Source: an uncultured Dorea sp.
GTDB lineage: Bacteria > Bacillota > Clostridia > Lachnospirales > Lachnospiraceae
Length of the DNA stretch: 39,898 bases
Assembly (NCBI GenBank): GCA_945870325.1
Contig: CAMBRQ010000023.1
Coordinates: forward strand, 1 to 39,898
Reading direction: 5' to 3'
A program made the translations under genes and the position numbers. Shown here piece by piece: positions 1 to 7,784 of this stretch. The notes under the pieces were generated by a model. It saw only the letters and a list, made by a program, of their open reading frames with translations. It did not search any database and was not told the DNA's origin. Positions within the stretch are counted from its first letter, which is position 1. Each line of letters begins with the position of its first letter.

Positions 1-24
1 CTTCTACGGATATGAACTGCCATA

Positions 25-137
25 CTGCCCCTCTCTGCCTGACATTCTTATGTGTAACTCTTCATGAACGGAGAGGATTCCTGGCGGGGATGTGGGAGGA
101 AGGGTATGGGATGGGTAACAGATTAGGAGTGGAACGG
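25..137 (+). repeat. Copy A of an inverted, diverged intergenic repeat
   Basis: This copy shares ordered identical blocks with the minus strand of 370-452: TGCCTGACATTCTT at 36-49, AACTCTT just after it, GGATTCCTGG at 75-84, and GTGGAACGG at 129-137. The order is the same in both copies and the spacing is nearly the same, except for an extra stretch of about 33 bases before the last block. This points to two copies of one element rather than chance. Confidence 0.6.
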
Positions 138-369
138 ATTTATATTCATGAAGTAAACAGGAATTTCGTGTTTAAGACACAGATTAATGAAGGTAATATG
201 CTTTGTCTGCAATTTTTTGTCATTGTATATAGCAGATGTACTTTTCTAAATTAGTTGACAGGTATGCGCATAGACCGGCTTATGATCTGCACTATATTAC
301 ATACCGTAAGGCGAGTTTTTCTACGCTAAGGTATGTAAATCCACTTTTCCATATAGATACCAGCCAACA

Positions 370-452
370 CCGTTCCACACCCATCCTCACCAGGAATCCC
401 CCACAGTTTATAAAGAGTTCCCCCCAAAGAATGTCAGGCATAGAGGGCAGAT
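370..452 (-). repeat. Copy B of the inverted intergenic repeat
   Basis: On the minus strand the same blocks as in copy A recur: TGCCTGACATTCTT at 440-427, GGATTCCTGG at 399-390 and GTGGAACGG at 378-370. Together with copy A this makes an imperfect inverted duplication spanning roughly 430 bp. Its function is unknown. Confidence 0.6.
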
Positions 453-530
453 GGGACGGTTCCATGCCTCTCTTGAACTTACGGCTTGTAGGCGACTGAT
501 CCCGGTGTGGAACCACCCCATCTGCCCTCT
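442..530. repeat. Long inverted repeat / hairpin
   Basis: A 14-bp arm (AGAGGGCAGATGGG at 442-455) plus a 7-bp arm (GGTTCCA at 458-464) are matched by TGGAACC at 508-514 and CCCATCTGCCCTCT at 517-530, with a 43-nt loop. The stem directly abuts repeat copy B. No T-run follows on either strand, which argues against an intrinsic terminator and fits a folded repeat element. Confidence 0.65.
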
Positions 531-573
531 GTGCCGTCCACTCTTCATCCAACTCTTACTAAACTAAATTCCC

Positions 574-3500
574 CTATATCGTCGCAATATCAATCAACGC
601 CAATTTCTTAATATCCGTATTCTCCAGACTGGTAATCAATGCCTCTGCCGTATCAATCGCTGTCAGCACATTCACACCCGTCTCGATCGCATTTCTGCGG
701 ATCACGAATCCATCTCTGGATCTGTCTGCTCCCTGCGGCGGCGTATCAATAACCAGATCAATCTTATGACCAAGGATCAGATCCATAAGATTCGGAGATT
801 CCTGCTCGATCTTATTAACCGCATTTGCCTTCACTCCGCCTGCCTTCAGTGCCTCTGCCGTACCCTTTGTCGCAAAAATACGATAGCCGATCTTCTCGAA
901 TCTACGCCCAATCTCTACTGCCTCTTCCTTATCCTCATCACGTACAGTCATAATCATATTCTTGTACTTTGGAAGTTTGATACCTGCACCAAGGAAAGCT
1001 TTATAAAGCGCCTCGTCGAACGTTTTAGCGATACCCAGACATTCTCCCGTAGACTTCATCTCTGGTCCAAGGCTGATATCTGCGCCACGGATCTTCTCGA
1101 AGGAGAATACCGGCATCTTTACAGCAAAATAATCTGCCTCTGGCTGCAATCCCGGCGTGTATCCCAAGTCTTTGATCTTGCTTCCAATAATTACCTTCGT
1201 TGCCAGCGGTACAATCGGGATTCCCGTCACCTTGCTGATGTATGGAACCGTACGGCTGGAACGCGGATTCACTTCGATGACGTATACATCTTCTCCACAC
1301 ACGATAAACTGAATATTGATCAGTCCGATTACATGCAGTGACTGAGCCAGTTTCTTCGTATAATCCTCAATCGTACGCTTCGTCTTCTCAGAGATACTCT
1401 GTGCCGGATATACGGAGATACTGTCACCAGAATGGATTCCGGCACGCTCAATATGCTCCATAATGCCAGGAATCAAGATATCCTCGCCGTCACATACGGC
1501 ATCTACTTCAATCTCTTTCCCCTGCAGATACTTATCTACCAGAATCGGATGATCCTGTGCAATCCGATTAATGATACCGATAAATTCATCAATATCGTGG
1601 TCATTAATTGCAATCTGCATTCCCTGGCCTCCAAGCACGTAAGAAGGCCGAACCAGTACCGGATATCCCAGTCTGTTCGCAACTTCTTTCGCCTCTTCTG
1701 CGGTAAATACGGTGCCTCCGGTCGGTCTTGGGATTCCACATTTCTCCAGAATCTCATCGAACAGCTCACGGTCCTCTGCCGCATCAACATTCTCTGCAGA
1801 AGTTCCAAGGATCGGCACCCCCATCTTCATCAGAGACTCTGTCAGTTTGATCGCCGTCTGTCCGCCGAACTGCACAACTGCTCCATCCGGCTTCTCCAGA
1901 TCCACGATGCTCTCCACATCTTCCGGTGTCAGCGGCTCAAAATACAATTTATCCGCAATATCGAAGTCAGTACTAACCGTCTCCGGGTTATTATTTACAA
2001 TAATCGTCTCGTATCCTTCTTTGGCAAATGCCCATGTACAATGTACGGAACAAAAGTCGAACTCGATTCCCTGCCCGATACGGATCGGTCCTGAACCAAG
2101 CACCAGCACCTTCTTCTTGCCAGAAGTCTCTGCCACCTCATTCTCACTTCCAAATACAGAATAATAATAAGGTGTCTCGGCTGCGAATTCTGCCGCACAA
2201 GTATCAACCATCTTATAAGAAGCCGTAATTCCATACTCATGTCTTAAGTCATGAACCTTACGCTCATCAAGACCAGTCAGTCTCGCGATTACATTGTCCG
2301 GGAACTCCAGACGCTTCGCTTCTTTCAAAAGTTCCTTATCAAGTCCAACATTACCTGCTGCAACCTTCGGCGCGCATGCCTTCAGGGACTGCTCCATCTC
2401 TACCAGAATCGCAATCTTATCAATGAACCATTTATCAATCTTCGTAATCTCGTGAATCTGATCATAGGAGATGCCGCGGCGGATTGCCTCCGCAATCTTC
2501 CAGATTCTCTGGTCATCTACTACTGCCAGTTCCTCTAACAAATCCTCTCTTGATAAATGAGAGAAATCATAAGACAATAGGCTATCCACATGCTGCTCCA
2601 GAGAACGAATGGCTTTCATAAGAGCCCCTTCAAAATTATCACAGATACTCATAACCTCTCCGGTCGCTTTCATCTGCGTGGTCAGCGTACGCTTCGCGCT
2701 GATGAACTTATCGAACGGAAGTCTTGGTATCTTTACAACGCAGTAATCCAGCATCGGCTCAAAACTTGCATACGTCTTCTTAGTAACTGCATTCTTGATC
2801 TCATCCAGCGTATATCCAAGTGCAATCTTAGCAGCAACCTTGGCAATCGGATATCCCGTCGCCTTAGAGGCCAGCGCAGAAGAACGGCTGACACGAGGGT
2901 TCACTTCGATCACACAATATTCGAATGTCTCCGGGTGCAGCGCATACTGAACATTACACCCACCAGTAATATTCAACTCACTGATGATATTCAGCGCAGA
3001 AGTACGCAGCATCTGATACTCCTTATCCCCAAGAGTCTGTGAAGGTGCAACAACGATACTGTCACCAGTGTGCACACCAACCGGGTCAATATTCTCCATA
3101 TTACATACGGTAATGCAGTTGCCATTGCTGTCACGCATCACCTCATACTCAATCTCTTTCCATCCGGCGATACAACGCTCCACCAACACCTGTCCAACAC
3201 GGGACAGACGAAGTCCATTCTCCAGAATCTCCACCAACTGAGTTCTGTCATGGGCGATACCGCCGCCGCTCCCGCCCAAAGTATATGCCGGACGAAGCAC
3301 AACCGGGAATCCAATCTCCTCTGCAAATCTGATACCATCTTCCACAGTCTCAACCACCAGAGATGCCGCACAAGGCTCACCGATCTTCTCCATAGTCGTC
3401 TTAAATTCCAGACGGTCTTCCGCCTTCTTAATTGTCTCAGAAGTCGTTCCGATCAGACGCACATTATTACGCTTCAGGAAGCCATTTTCCTCAAGTTCCA

Positions 3501-3798
3501 TAGCAAGGTTCAAAGCGGCCTGTCCGCCCAGGGTTGGGAGGACGCTGTCCGGCTTCTCTTTTAAGATCAACTGTTCTACCACTTCCACCGTCAGAGGCTC
3601 AATATATACGCGGTCTGCAATATCCTTATCCGTCATAATCGTTGCCGGATTGGAATTCAGAAGAACAACTTCAAGCCCTTCTTCTTTCAGGGAACGACAA
3701 GCCTGCGTTCCTGCGTAGTCAAACTCTGCTGCCTGTCCAATGACAATAGGACCGGAGCCAATTACCAATACTTTTTTAATATCTTTATTTCTAGGCAT
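574..3798 (-). CDS. carB: Carbamoyl-phosphate synthase large subunit
   Basis: Makes carbamoyl phosphate from bicarbonate, ATP and ammonia supplied by the small subunit, for pyrimidine and arginine synthesis in the cytosol. The 1074-residue protein has full family length. It shows the two homologous synthetase halves, each beginning with a nucleotide-binding start (VLVIGSGPIVIGQAAEFDYA near residue 10 and VLVLGSGPIRIGQGIEFDF near 560) and each containing an ATP-grasp domain (ALASKATGYPIAKVAAK in the first half). The last 130 or so residues form the methylglyoxal-synthase-like allosteric domain. The ATG follows the carA stop codon without a gap (TAAATG), so the two are translationally adjacent and co-transcribed. 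The initial MPRNKD matches the family start. No frameshift or missing segment is visible. Confidence 0.97.
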   Translation of the reverse strand: MPRNKDIKKVLVIGSGPIVIGQAAEFDYAGTQACRSLKEEGLEVVLLNSNPATIMTDKDIADRVYIEPLTVEVVEQLILKEKPDSVLPTLGGQAALNLAMELEENGFLKRNNVRLIGTTSETIKKAEDRLEFKTTMEKIGEPCAASLVVETVEDGIRFAEEIGFPVVLRPAYTLGGSGGGIAHDRTQLVEILENGLRLSRVGQVLVERCIAGWKEIEYEVMRDSNGNCITVCNMENIDPVGVHTGDSIVVAPSQTLGDKEYQMLRTSALNIISELNITGGCNVQYALHPETFEYCVIEVNPRVSRSSALASKATGYPIAKVAAKIALGYTLDEIKNAVTKKTYASFEPMLDYCVVKIPRLPFDKFISAKRTLTTQMKATGEVMSICDNFEGALMKAIRSLEQHVDSLLSYDFSHLSREDLLEELAVVDDQRIWKIAEAIRRGISYDQIHEITKIDKWFIDKIAILVEMEQSLKACAPKVAAGNVGLDKELLKEAKRLEFPDNVIARLTGLDERKVHDLRHEYGITASYKMVDTCAAEFAAETPYYYSVFGSENEVAETSGKKKVLVLGSGPIRIGQGIEFDFCSVHCTWAFAKEGYETIIVNNNPETVSTDFDIADKLYFEPLTPEDVESIVDLEKPDGAVVQFGGQTAIKLTESLMKMGVPILGTSAENVDAAEDRELFDEILEKCGIPRPTGGTVFTAEEAKEVANRLGYPVLVRPSYVLGGQGMQIAINDHDIDEFIGIINRIAQDHPILVDKYLQGKEIEVDAVCDGEDILIPGIMEHIERAGIHSGDSISVYPAQSISEKTKRTIEDYTKKLAQSLHVIGLINIQFIVCGEDVYVIEVNPRSSRTVPYISKVTGIPIVPLATKVIIGSKIKDLGYTPGLQPEADYFAVKMPVFSFEKIRGADISLGPEMKSTGECLGIAKTFDEALYKAFLGAGIKLPKYKNMIMTVRDEDKEEAVEIGRRFEKIGYRIFATKGTAEALKAGGVKANAVNKIEQESPNLMDLILGHKIDLVIDTPPQGADRSRDGFVIRRNAIETGVNVLTAIDTAEALITSLENTDIKKLALIDIATI

Positions 3799-4869
3799 TT
3801 ATCTCGCTCCTTTCATCATATCCATAAAACGATCGAACAAGTAACCGGAATCCTGCGGTCCCGGGCATGCTTCCGGATGGAACTGCACGGTGAAGATGTT
3901 CTTTCCTTTATATGCCATTCCTTCATTGGTTCCATCATTGACATTCACGAATGCTGCTTCTGCAATCTCCGGATCAATCGTAGATGCATCCACTGCATAG
4001 CCATGATTCTGTGAAGAAATATATACACGGTTATTGCTTAAGTCCTTCACCGGGTGGTTGCCTCCGCGGTGTCCGTATTTTAATTTATAAGTCTTTCCAC
4101 CATTTGCAAGAGCCATCAACTGATGTCCCAGGCAGATCGCAAAAATCGGAATATCTGTATGGTATAACTTCTTGATTTCTTCAATAATAGATACGCAGGT
4201 TGACGGATCGCCAGGTCCATTGGAGAGCATGATTCCGTCCGGATTAGATTCAATGATTTCTTCAGCAGATGTAAAAGCCGGATAGACCGTCACTTCACAT
4301 CCTCTCTGATTCAGAGACTTGGCAATATTATTCTTCGCTCCGAAGTCCATCAATGCAACCTTCGGGCCACTGCCTTCTAAGACATATTTCTTATCACAGG
4401 TAACTTTAGAGACTACATCCCCCACCACATAAGATTTCAGTTTCGGAAGAATCTCTTCAAGATCGTAATTCTCATTCGTAGTAATCATTCCGTTCATCGT
4501 ACCCTTCTCGCGAAGAATCTTGGTCAGCGCGCGGGTATCAATTCCGGCTATTCCCGGAATATCCTGTTCTTTCAGGAAATCCTGAATACTGCCTTCACAA
4601 CGGAAATTACTTGGCATTCTGGATAATTCTCTTACGATATAGCCATCCGGCCATGCCTTCTTCGATTCCATATCCGGCGTAATTCCATAATTGCCAATCA
4701 ATGGATAGGTCATCACAACGGCCTGTCCGGCGTAAGAAGGGTCAGTTAATACCTCAAGATAACCTGTCATTGAAGTATTAAACACAATCTCGCTAATCAT
4801 ATCTCGTGTCGAACCTATACTGGTTCCCGTAAAGACGGTTCCGTCTTCCAATATAAGAAATGCTTTCAT
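3799..4869 (-). CDS. carA: Carbamoyl-phosphate synthase small subunit (glutaminase)
   Basis: Hydrolyses glutamine and channels ammonia to CarB. At 356 residues it is of usual length. It has the N-terminal CPSase small-subunit domain (ILEDGTVFTG, TGYLEVLTDPSYAGQ) and a C-terminal class I glutamine amidotransferase domain with the nucleophile motif AICLGHQLMALANGG and the HPE motif QFHPEACPGP. The start ATG has a purine-rich site (GGAAGGGAATAGGTG) a few bases upstream. It is the first gene of the carAB operon. A promoter at 5003-5031 and a terminator hairpin in the leader indicate control by transcription attenuation, although no recognisable PyrR-binding loop was seen. Confidence 0.96.
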   Translation of the reverse strand: MKAFLILEDGTVFTGTSIGSTRDMISEIVFNTSMTGYLEVLTDPSYAGQAVVMTYPLIGNYGITPDMESKKAWPDGYIVRELSRMPSNFRCEGSIQDFLKEQDIPGIAGIDTRALTKILREKGTMNGMITTNENYDLEEILPKLKSYVVGDVVSKVTCDKKYVLEGSGPKVALMDFGAKNNIAKSLNQRGCEVTVYPAFTSAEEIIESNPDGIMLSNGPGDPSTCVSIIEEIKKLYHTDIPIFAICLGHQLMALANGGKTYKLKYGHRGGNHPVKDLSNNRVYISSQNHGYAVDASTIDPEIAEAAFVNVNDGTNEGMAYKGKNIFTVQFHPEACPGPQDSGYLFDRFMDMMKGAR

Positions 4870-4892
4870 ATATTCACCTATTCCCTTCCTGA

Positions 4893-4967
4893 TTATTCAA
4901 GACCAGGTATCTTCCCCGTAAAAAAGGCAGTATGTGCATGCACAACTGCCCCCTTCTTATCATACAT
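4893..4967 (-). CDS. Possible 24-codon leader peptide upstream of carA
   Basis: Inside the carAB leader an ATG at 4967 opens a frame of 24 codons ending in TAA at 4893. The terminator hairpin lies inside this frame, so ribosome position could affect terminator folding. A weak purine-rich stretch (GAGGG) lies about 13 nt upstream. A second frame starts at 4963 and ends four bases before the carA ATG. Neither has codon-bias or homology support. The call is speculative. Confidence 0.2.
   Translation of the reverse strand: MYDKKGAVVHAHTAFFTGKIPGLE
4920..4950 (-). terminator. Intrinsic terminator in the carAB leader (candidate attenuator)
   Basis: Read on the minus strand, GGCAGT (4950-4945) pairs with ACTGCC (4931-4926). 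The near-perfect palindrome TGTGCATGCACA forms the inner stem, and six T follow (4925-4920). It lies after the carAB promoter and about 50 nt before the carA start, so it can stop carAB transcription itself as well as readthrough from the gene upstream. Confidence 0.8.
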
Positions 4968-5002
4968 GTTTTAAGACACCCTCGTCTCCACAAATTGTAA
5001 AG

Positions 5003-5031
5003 ATTATACTACAAAATCTTTCTTTTTTCAA
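5003..5031 (-). promoter_or_regulatory. carAB promoter (sigma-A type)
   Basis: Minus-strand -35 TTGAAA (5031-5026), 17-nt spacer and -10 TATAAT (5008-5003). The predicted start near 4996 gives a leader of about 125 nt containing the terminator at 4920-4950. Confidence 0.8.
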
Positions 5032-5088
5032 CCATGCATTTACACAACTTTTTCTACTCTTTTCGGAAATTTTCAGACATTTTCTTTT

Positions 5089-6309
5089 TTACTCATACTG
5101 CCAATAAATTGTAATCTTATTGAGTTCCGGCTCATCCATATACTGATACTTTACTTCCGTAAGTCCATACCACTCCGCAAGATTCTGCGCCGCACTCTTC
5201 ACTACGTTCTGAAACACGTCATCATGTGCCTGCCCATAGACTCCACCGTCTGAGAACTTCAACACCACCGGATTCCCTTTTGCCGCAATCACCTCATTCA
5301 TCCTCTGAAGCACCGTATAACTGTCATAAGTATCATAATACATACCATTCATTACATAGTAGTTTCTATCTGATTTCGTACATGCCGGAAGTTCCACATC
5401 TGCATCCGGCGTATGATTCTTAAGAAGTTCCGCATCATTACAACACATATAATCATAACTGATATTCTGCAGACGGTTCACCTCTTCTCCCTCTGCTGCC
5501 TGGAAGACCGGATCTCCCCATGTTGTATCCACATAATAATAGTCTCCATCACACATAACCAGATTCCATGCATGATTCTGTCCGCCGCTGGTCGTTCCGG
5601 TTACATACGTACAGAATATGCCAAGCCGTTCCAACAGATACTGCGTTGCCTTCGAATACCCCGCACAGACGGAACGATGATTGCCAAAAACACTATAGAT
5701 ATTCTGATTATCCGAAGCATCCAGATCATAATCTACCGTATTCACAATATATTCATAGACATACAGAATCTTCTGATACTCTGTATCTTCTGCCGATATA
5801 CCAGCCAGGCATTCTGATACGGATACCTCAATCTCATCTTGCATTGCCGCCCTTGCCACCTCATCATATGCATAGACAGGCTTCAACACCGTATACGGCT
5901 CATCCCCTTCATACGAAGTGGCTGTTGCCGTGCCATCGCACCAGAAAACCTCCGGAAAATCCTTCAGCACATACTGAAGCAGTCCATTAGCCCTATCGGC
6001 ATCCGAAGCATGGATATATATCTCTGATACATACTCCTGTACTCCCTGAAGAATCTCCTGATATGCCTGCCGATCTTCTTCTCCTAACTTCTGATAATAA
6101 TATTTGCCGGCAAATACTTCCTCCGCAATTACTGTCTTCTGATAGGGAATCTCCTGCGGTTTCTTAAGCTCATCTTCAATTCCCCGAACCATCCCCGATC
6201 CCAGACCAGTGGTATGCAGCAATACAAGTGCTGACATTCCAATGCATATCACACACACCAATACTATAATCGTATGTATACAGCCTCTTCGTCTTCTCTT
6301 TCTCTTCAT
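5089..6309 (-). CDS. Membrane-anchored transglutaminase-like (cysteine peptidase fold) protein
   Basis: A 406-residue protein with a very basic N-terminus (MKRKRRRRG) and a single membrane segment at about residues 11-32, so the rest is probably outside the cell. The C-terminal half carries the transglutaminase-like catalytic triad: Cys215 in SVCAGYSKA, His246 in QNHAWNL and Asp261 in VDTTWGDP. In bacteria this fold usually acts as a protease, peptidase or amidase, and the substrate here cannot be told. The start at 6309 was chosen over an in-frame upstream codon because AAAGGAG lies 7 nt before it. The gene stands alone, divergent from the gene at 6396 and ahead of the separately promoted carAB. 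Confidence 0.85.
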   Translation of the reverse strand: MKRKRRRRGCIHTIIVLVCVICIGMSALVLLHTTGLGSGMVRGIEDELKKPQEIPYQKTVIAEEVFAGKYYYQKLGEEDRQAYQEILQGVQEYVSEIYIHASDADRANGLLQYVLKDFPEVFWCDGTATATSYEGDEPYTVLKPVYAYDEVARAAMQDEIEVSVSECLAGISAEDTEYQKILYVYEYIVNTVDYDLDASDNQNIYSVFGNHRSVCAGYSKATQYLLERLGIFCTYVTGTTSGGQNHAWNLVMCDGDYYYVDTTWGDPVFQAAEGEEVNRLQNISYDYMCCNDAELLKNHTPDADVELPACTKSDRNYYVMNGMYYDTYDSYTVLQRMNEVIAAKGNPVVLKFSDGGVYGQAHDDVFQNVVKSAAQNLAEWYGLTEVKYQYMDEPELNKITIYWQYE

Positions 6310-6395
6310 GAACGCTCCTTTATTATACAATCTTAGTAACGCTTTCTTTACATTATCATATCATAACTGTAAGAGAGTTTCTATGAGGTACTTCT

Positions 6396-7661
6396 ATGAA
6401 TGATATGAAAGCAAGTCAGTCAGATACCCCTGATAAGGGCAGACTGCAGATCAATATTACTTCCGAAGTCAATGCATACCCGGTAGCAGATGCCACGATA
6501 TCCATCTCATACACCGGCGTTCCCGACAGCCAGCTAGAACAGCTTACCACTGATTCCTCCGGTCAGACGGAGGCCATCGAACTGGATGCTCCTCCTTTGG
6601 ACTACAGCCTGAATCCTGACATCGAAGAACAGCCCTACTCAGAATATACACTCCAGATAGAAGCCCCGGGATTCGAACCTGTCAGCATTGCCGGCGCGGA
6701 GATCCTTCCTACCGTCACTGCCATCCAGAACATAGCCCTCAGACCTATGGATACCACGCGTCCCTCTGAGGAAGTATTCGTTATCCCTGCACATACATTA
6801 TATGGAACCTATCCGCCGAAAATACCGGAAGATGAGATTAAGCCAGTAAGCGAGACAGGCGAGATCGTTCTAAGCCGCGTAGTGGTCCCGGAATACATTG
6901 TCGTCCATGACGGAAGTCCACGGGATTCCACTGCTCAGAATTATTATGTCAAATATAAAGACTATATCAAGAATGTGGCATCCAGCGAGATCTATGCCAC
7001 CTGGCCCGCGAATACGATTCGGGCGAATGTGCTTGCGATTATGTCATTTACTTTGAACCGGGTATATACGGAGTGGTATCGGAATCAAGGATATGATTTT
7101 ACCATTACCTCTTCTACTGCATTCGACCACAAATGGATTCCGGAACGTAATATATTCAATACAATCTCTGTTATCGTAGACGAACTTTTTGCTGATTATC
7201 TCTCACGCCCGAACGTACGCCAGCCAATCCTGACACAGTATTGCGACGGCAGACAGGTGCAATGTCCAAACTGGATGACACAGTGGGGATCCTGTTCCCT
7301 AGGCGAGCAAGGCTACTCCGCCATCGAGATCCTGCGCTACTATTACGGCGAAGACATGTATATCAATACCGCAGAAGCCATCTCCGGCATCCCCTCTTCC
7401 TGGCCGGGATATAATCTGACCAAAGGCTCTTCCGGTGACAAAGTAAGGCAAATGCAGGAACAGCTTGCCGTTATCTCCAGTGCATATCCTGCGATACCAA
7501 GAGTTACTGCAGATGGAATCTTTGGTCCTGCAACGGAAGCAGCCGTTAAAAAATTCCAGTCCGTATTCGGTCTTCCTGCAACTGGGATCGTAGACTATTC
7601 AACCTGGTTTAAAATTTCCGAGGTATACGTGGGGGTGTCAAGAATCGCGGAACTTGTTTAG
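6396..7661 (+). CDS. SpoIID-like protein with C-terminal peptidoglycan-binding domain
   Basis: A 421-residue protein with three visible parts. Residues 15-118 look like a beta-sandwich domain of the carboxypeptidase-regulatory type (repeated beta-strand pattern, GYTL-like segment EYTLQIEAPGFE). Residues 160-335 contain a SpoIID/LytB-like segment (IRANVLAIMSFTLNRVYTEW, WMTQWGSCSLGEQGYSAIEI). Residues 340-405 form a PG_binding_1 domain (LTKGSSGDKVRQMQ and ADGIFGPATEAAVKKFQ). SpoIID enzymes are lytic transglycosylases acting on peptidoglycan. Whether this distant relative is catalytic is unknown. No signal peptide is visible, which is odd for a wall-acting protein unless it is made in a sporulating compartment. 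GAGG lies 7 nt before the ATG. The gene is divergent from the transglutaminase-like gene. Confidence 0.75.
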   Translation: MNDMKASQSDTPDKGRLQINITSEVNAYPVADATISISYTGVPDSQLEQLTTDSSGQTEAIELDAPPLDYSLNPDIEEQPYSEYTLQIEAPGFEPVSIAGAEILPTVTAIQNIALRPMDTTRPSEEVFVIPAHTLYGTYPPKIPEDEIKPVSETGEIVLSRVVVPEYIVVHDGSPRDSTAQNYYVKYKDYIKNVASSEIYATWPANTIRANVLAIMSFTLNRVYTEWYRNQGYDFTITSSTAFDHKWIPERNIFNTISVIVDELFADYLSRPNVRQPILTQYCDGRQVQCPNWMTQWGSCSLGEQGYSAIEILRYYYGEDMYINTAEAISGIPSSWPGYNLTKGSSGDKVRQMQEQLAVISSAYPAIPRVTADGIFGPATEAAVKKFQSVFGLPATGIVDYSTWFKISEVYVGVSRIAELV

Positions 7662-7784
7662 CACATTTCATCCATAACCTACAGGATCTGCCACGTGCGG
7701 TTCCCTTCGGATGCTATGGCAACTACTACGGGCGAAGGAACTTCCGTTTCTCCGCCCGCTAATACAATTATACGCTTCTGCAAA

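Larger units (their letters stand above)
1..573. other. Non-coding region downstream of carB
   Basis: No convincing gene lies here. The short open frames on both strands lack good ribosome binding sites and have unlikely compositions. The region does contain two diverged copies of one sequence in opposite orientation (25-137 and 370-452) and a long inverted repeat (442-530). No U-tract follows the long hairpin when read from carB, so it is not an obvious terminator. Confidence 0.6.

Noticed and set aside
12..552. Short open frames on both strands before carB
   Set aside because: No ribosome sites, unlikely composition, and they coincide with the repeat copies and hairpin.
766..3564. Several long plus-strand open frames opposite carB
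   Set aside because: They are shadows of carB, whose product is unmistakable.
7662..7784. Hairpin GTTCCCTTCG / CGAAGGAAC at 7700-7741 as a terminator
   Set aside because: The stem is bulged and no T-run follows on either strand.
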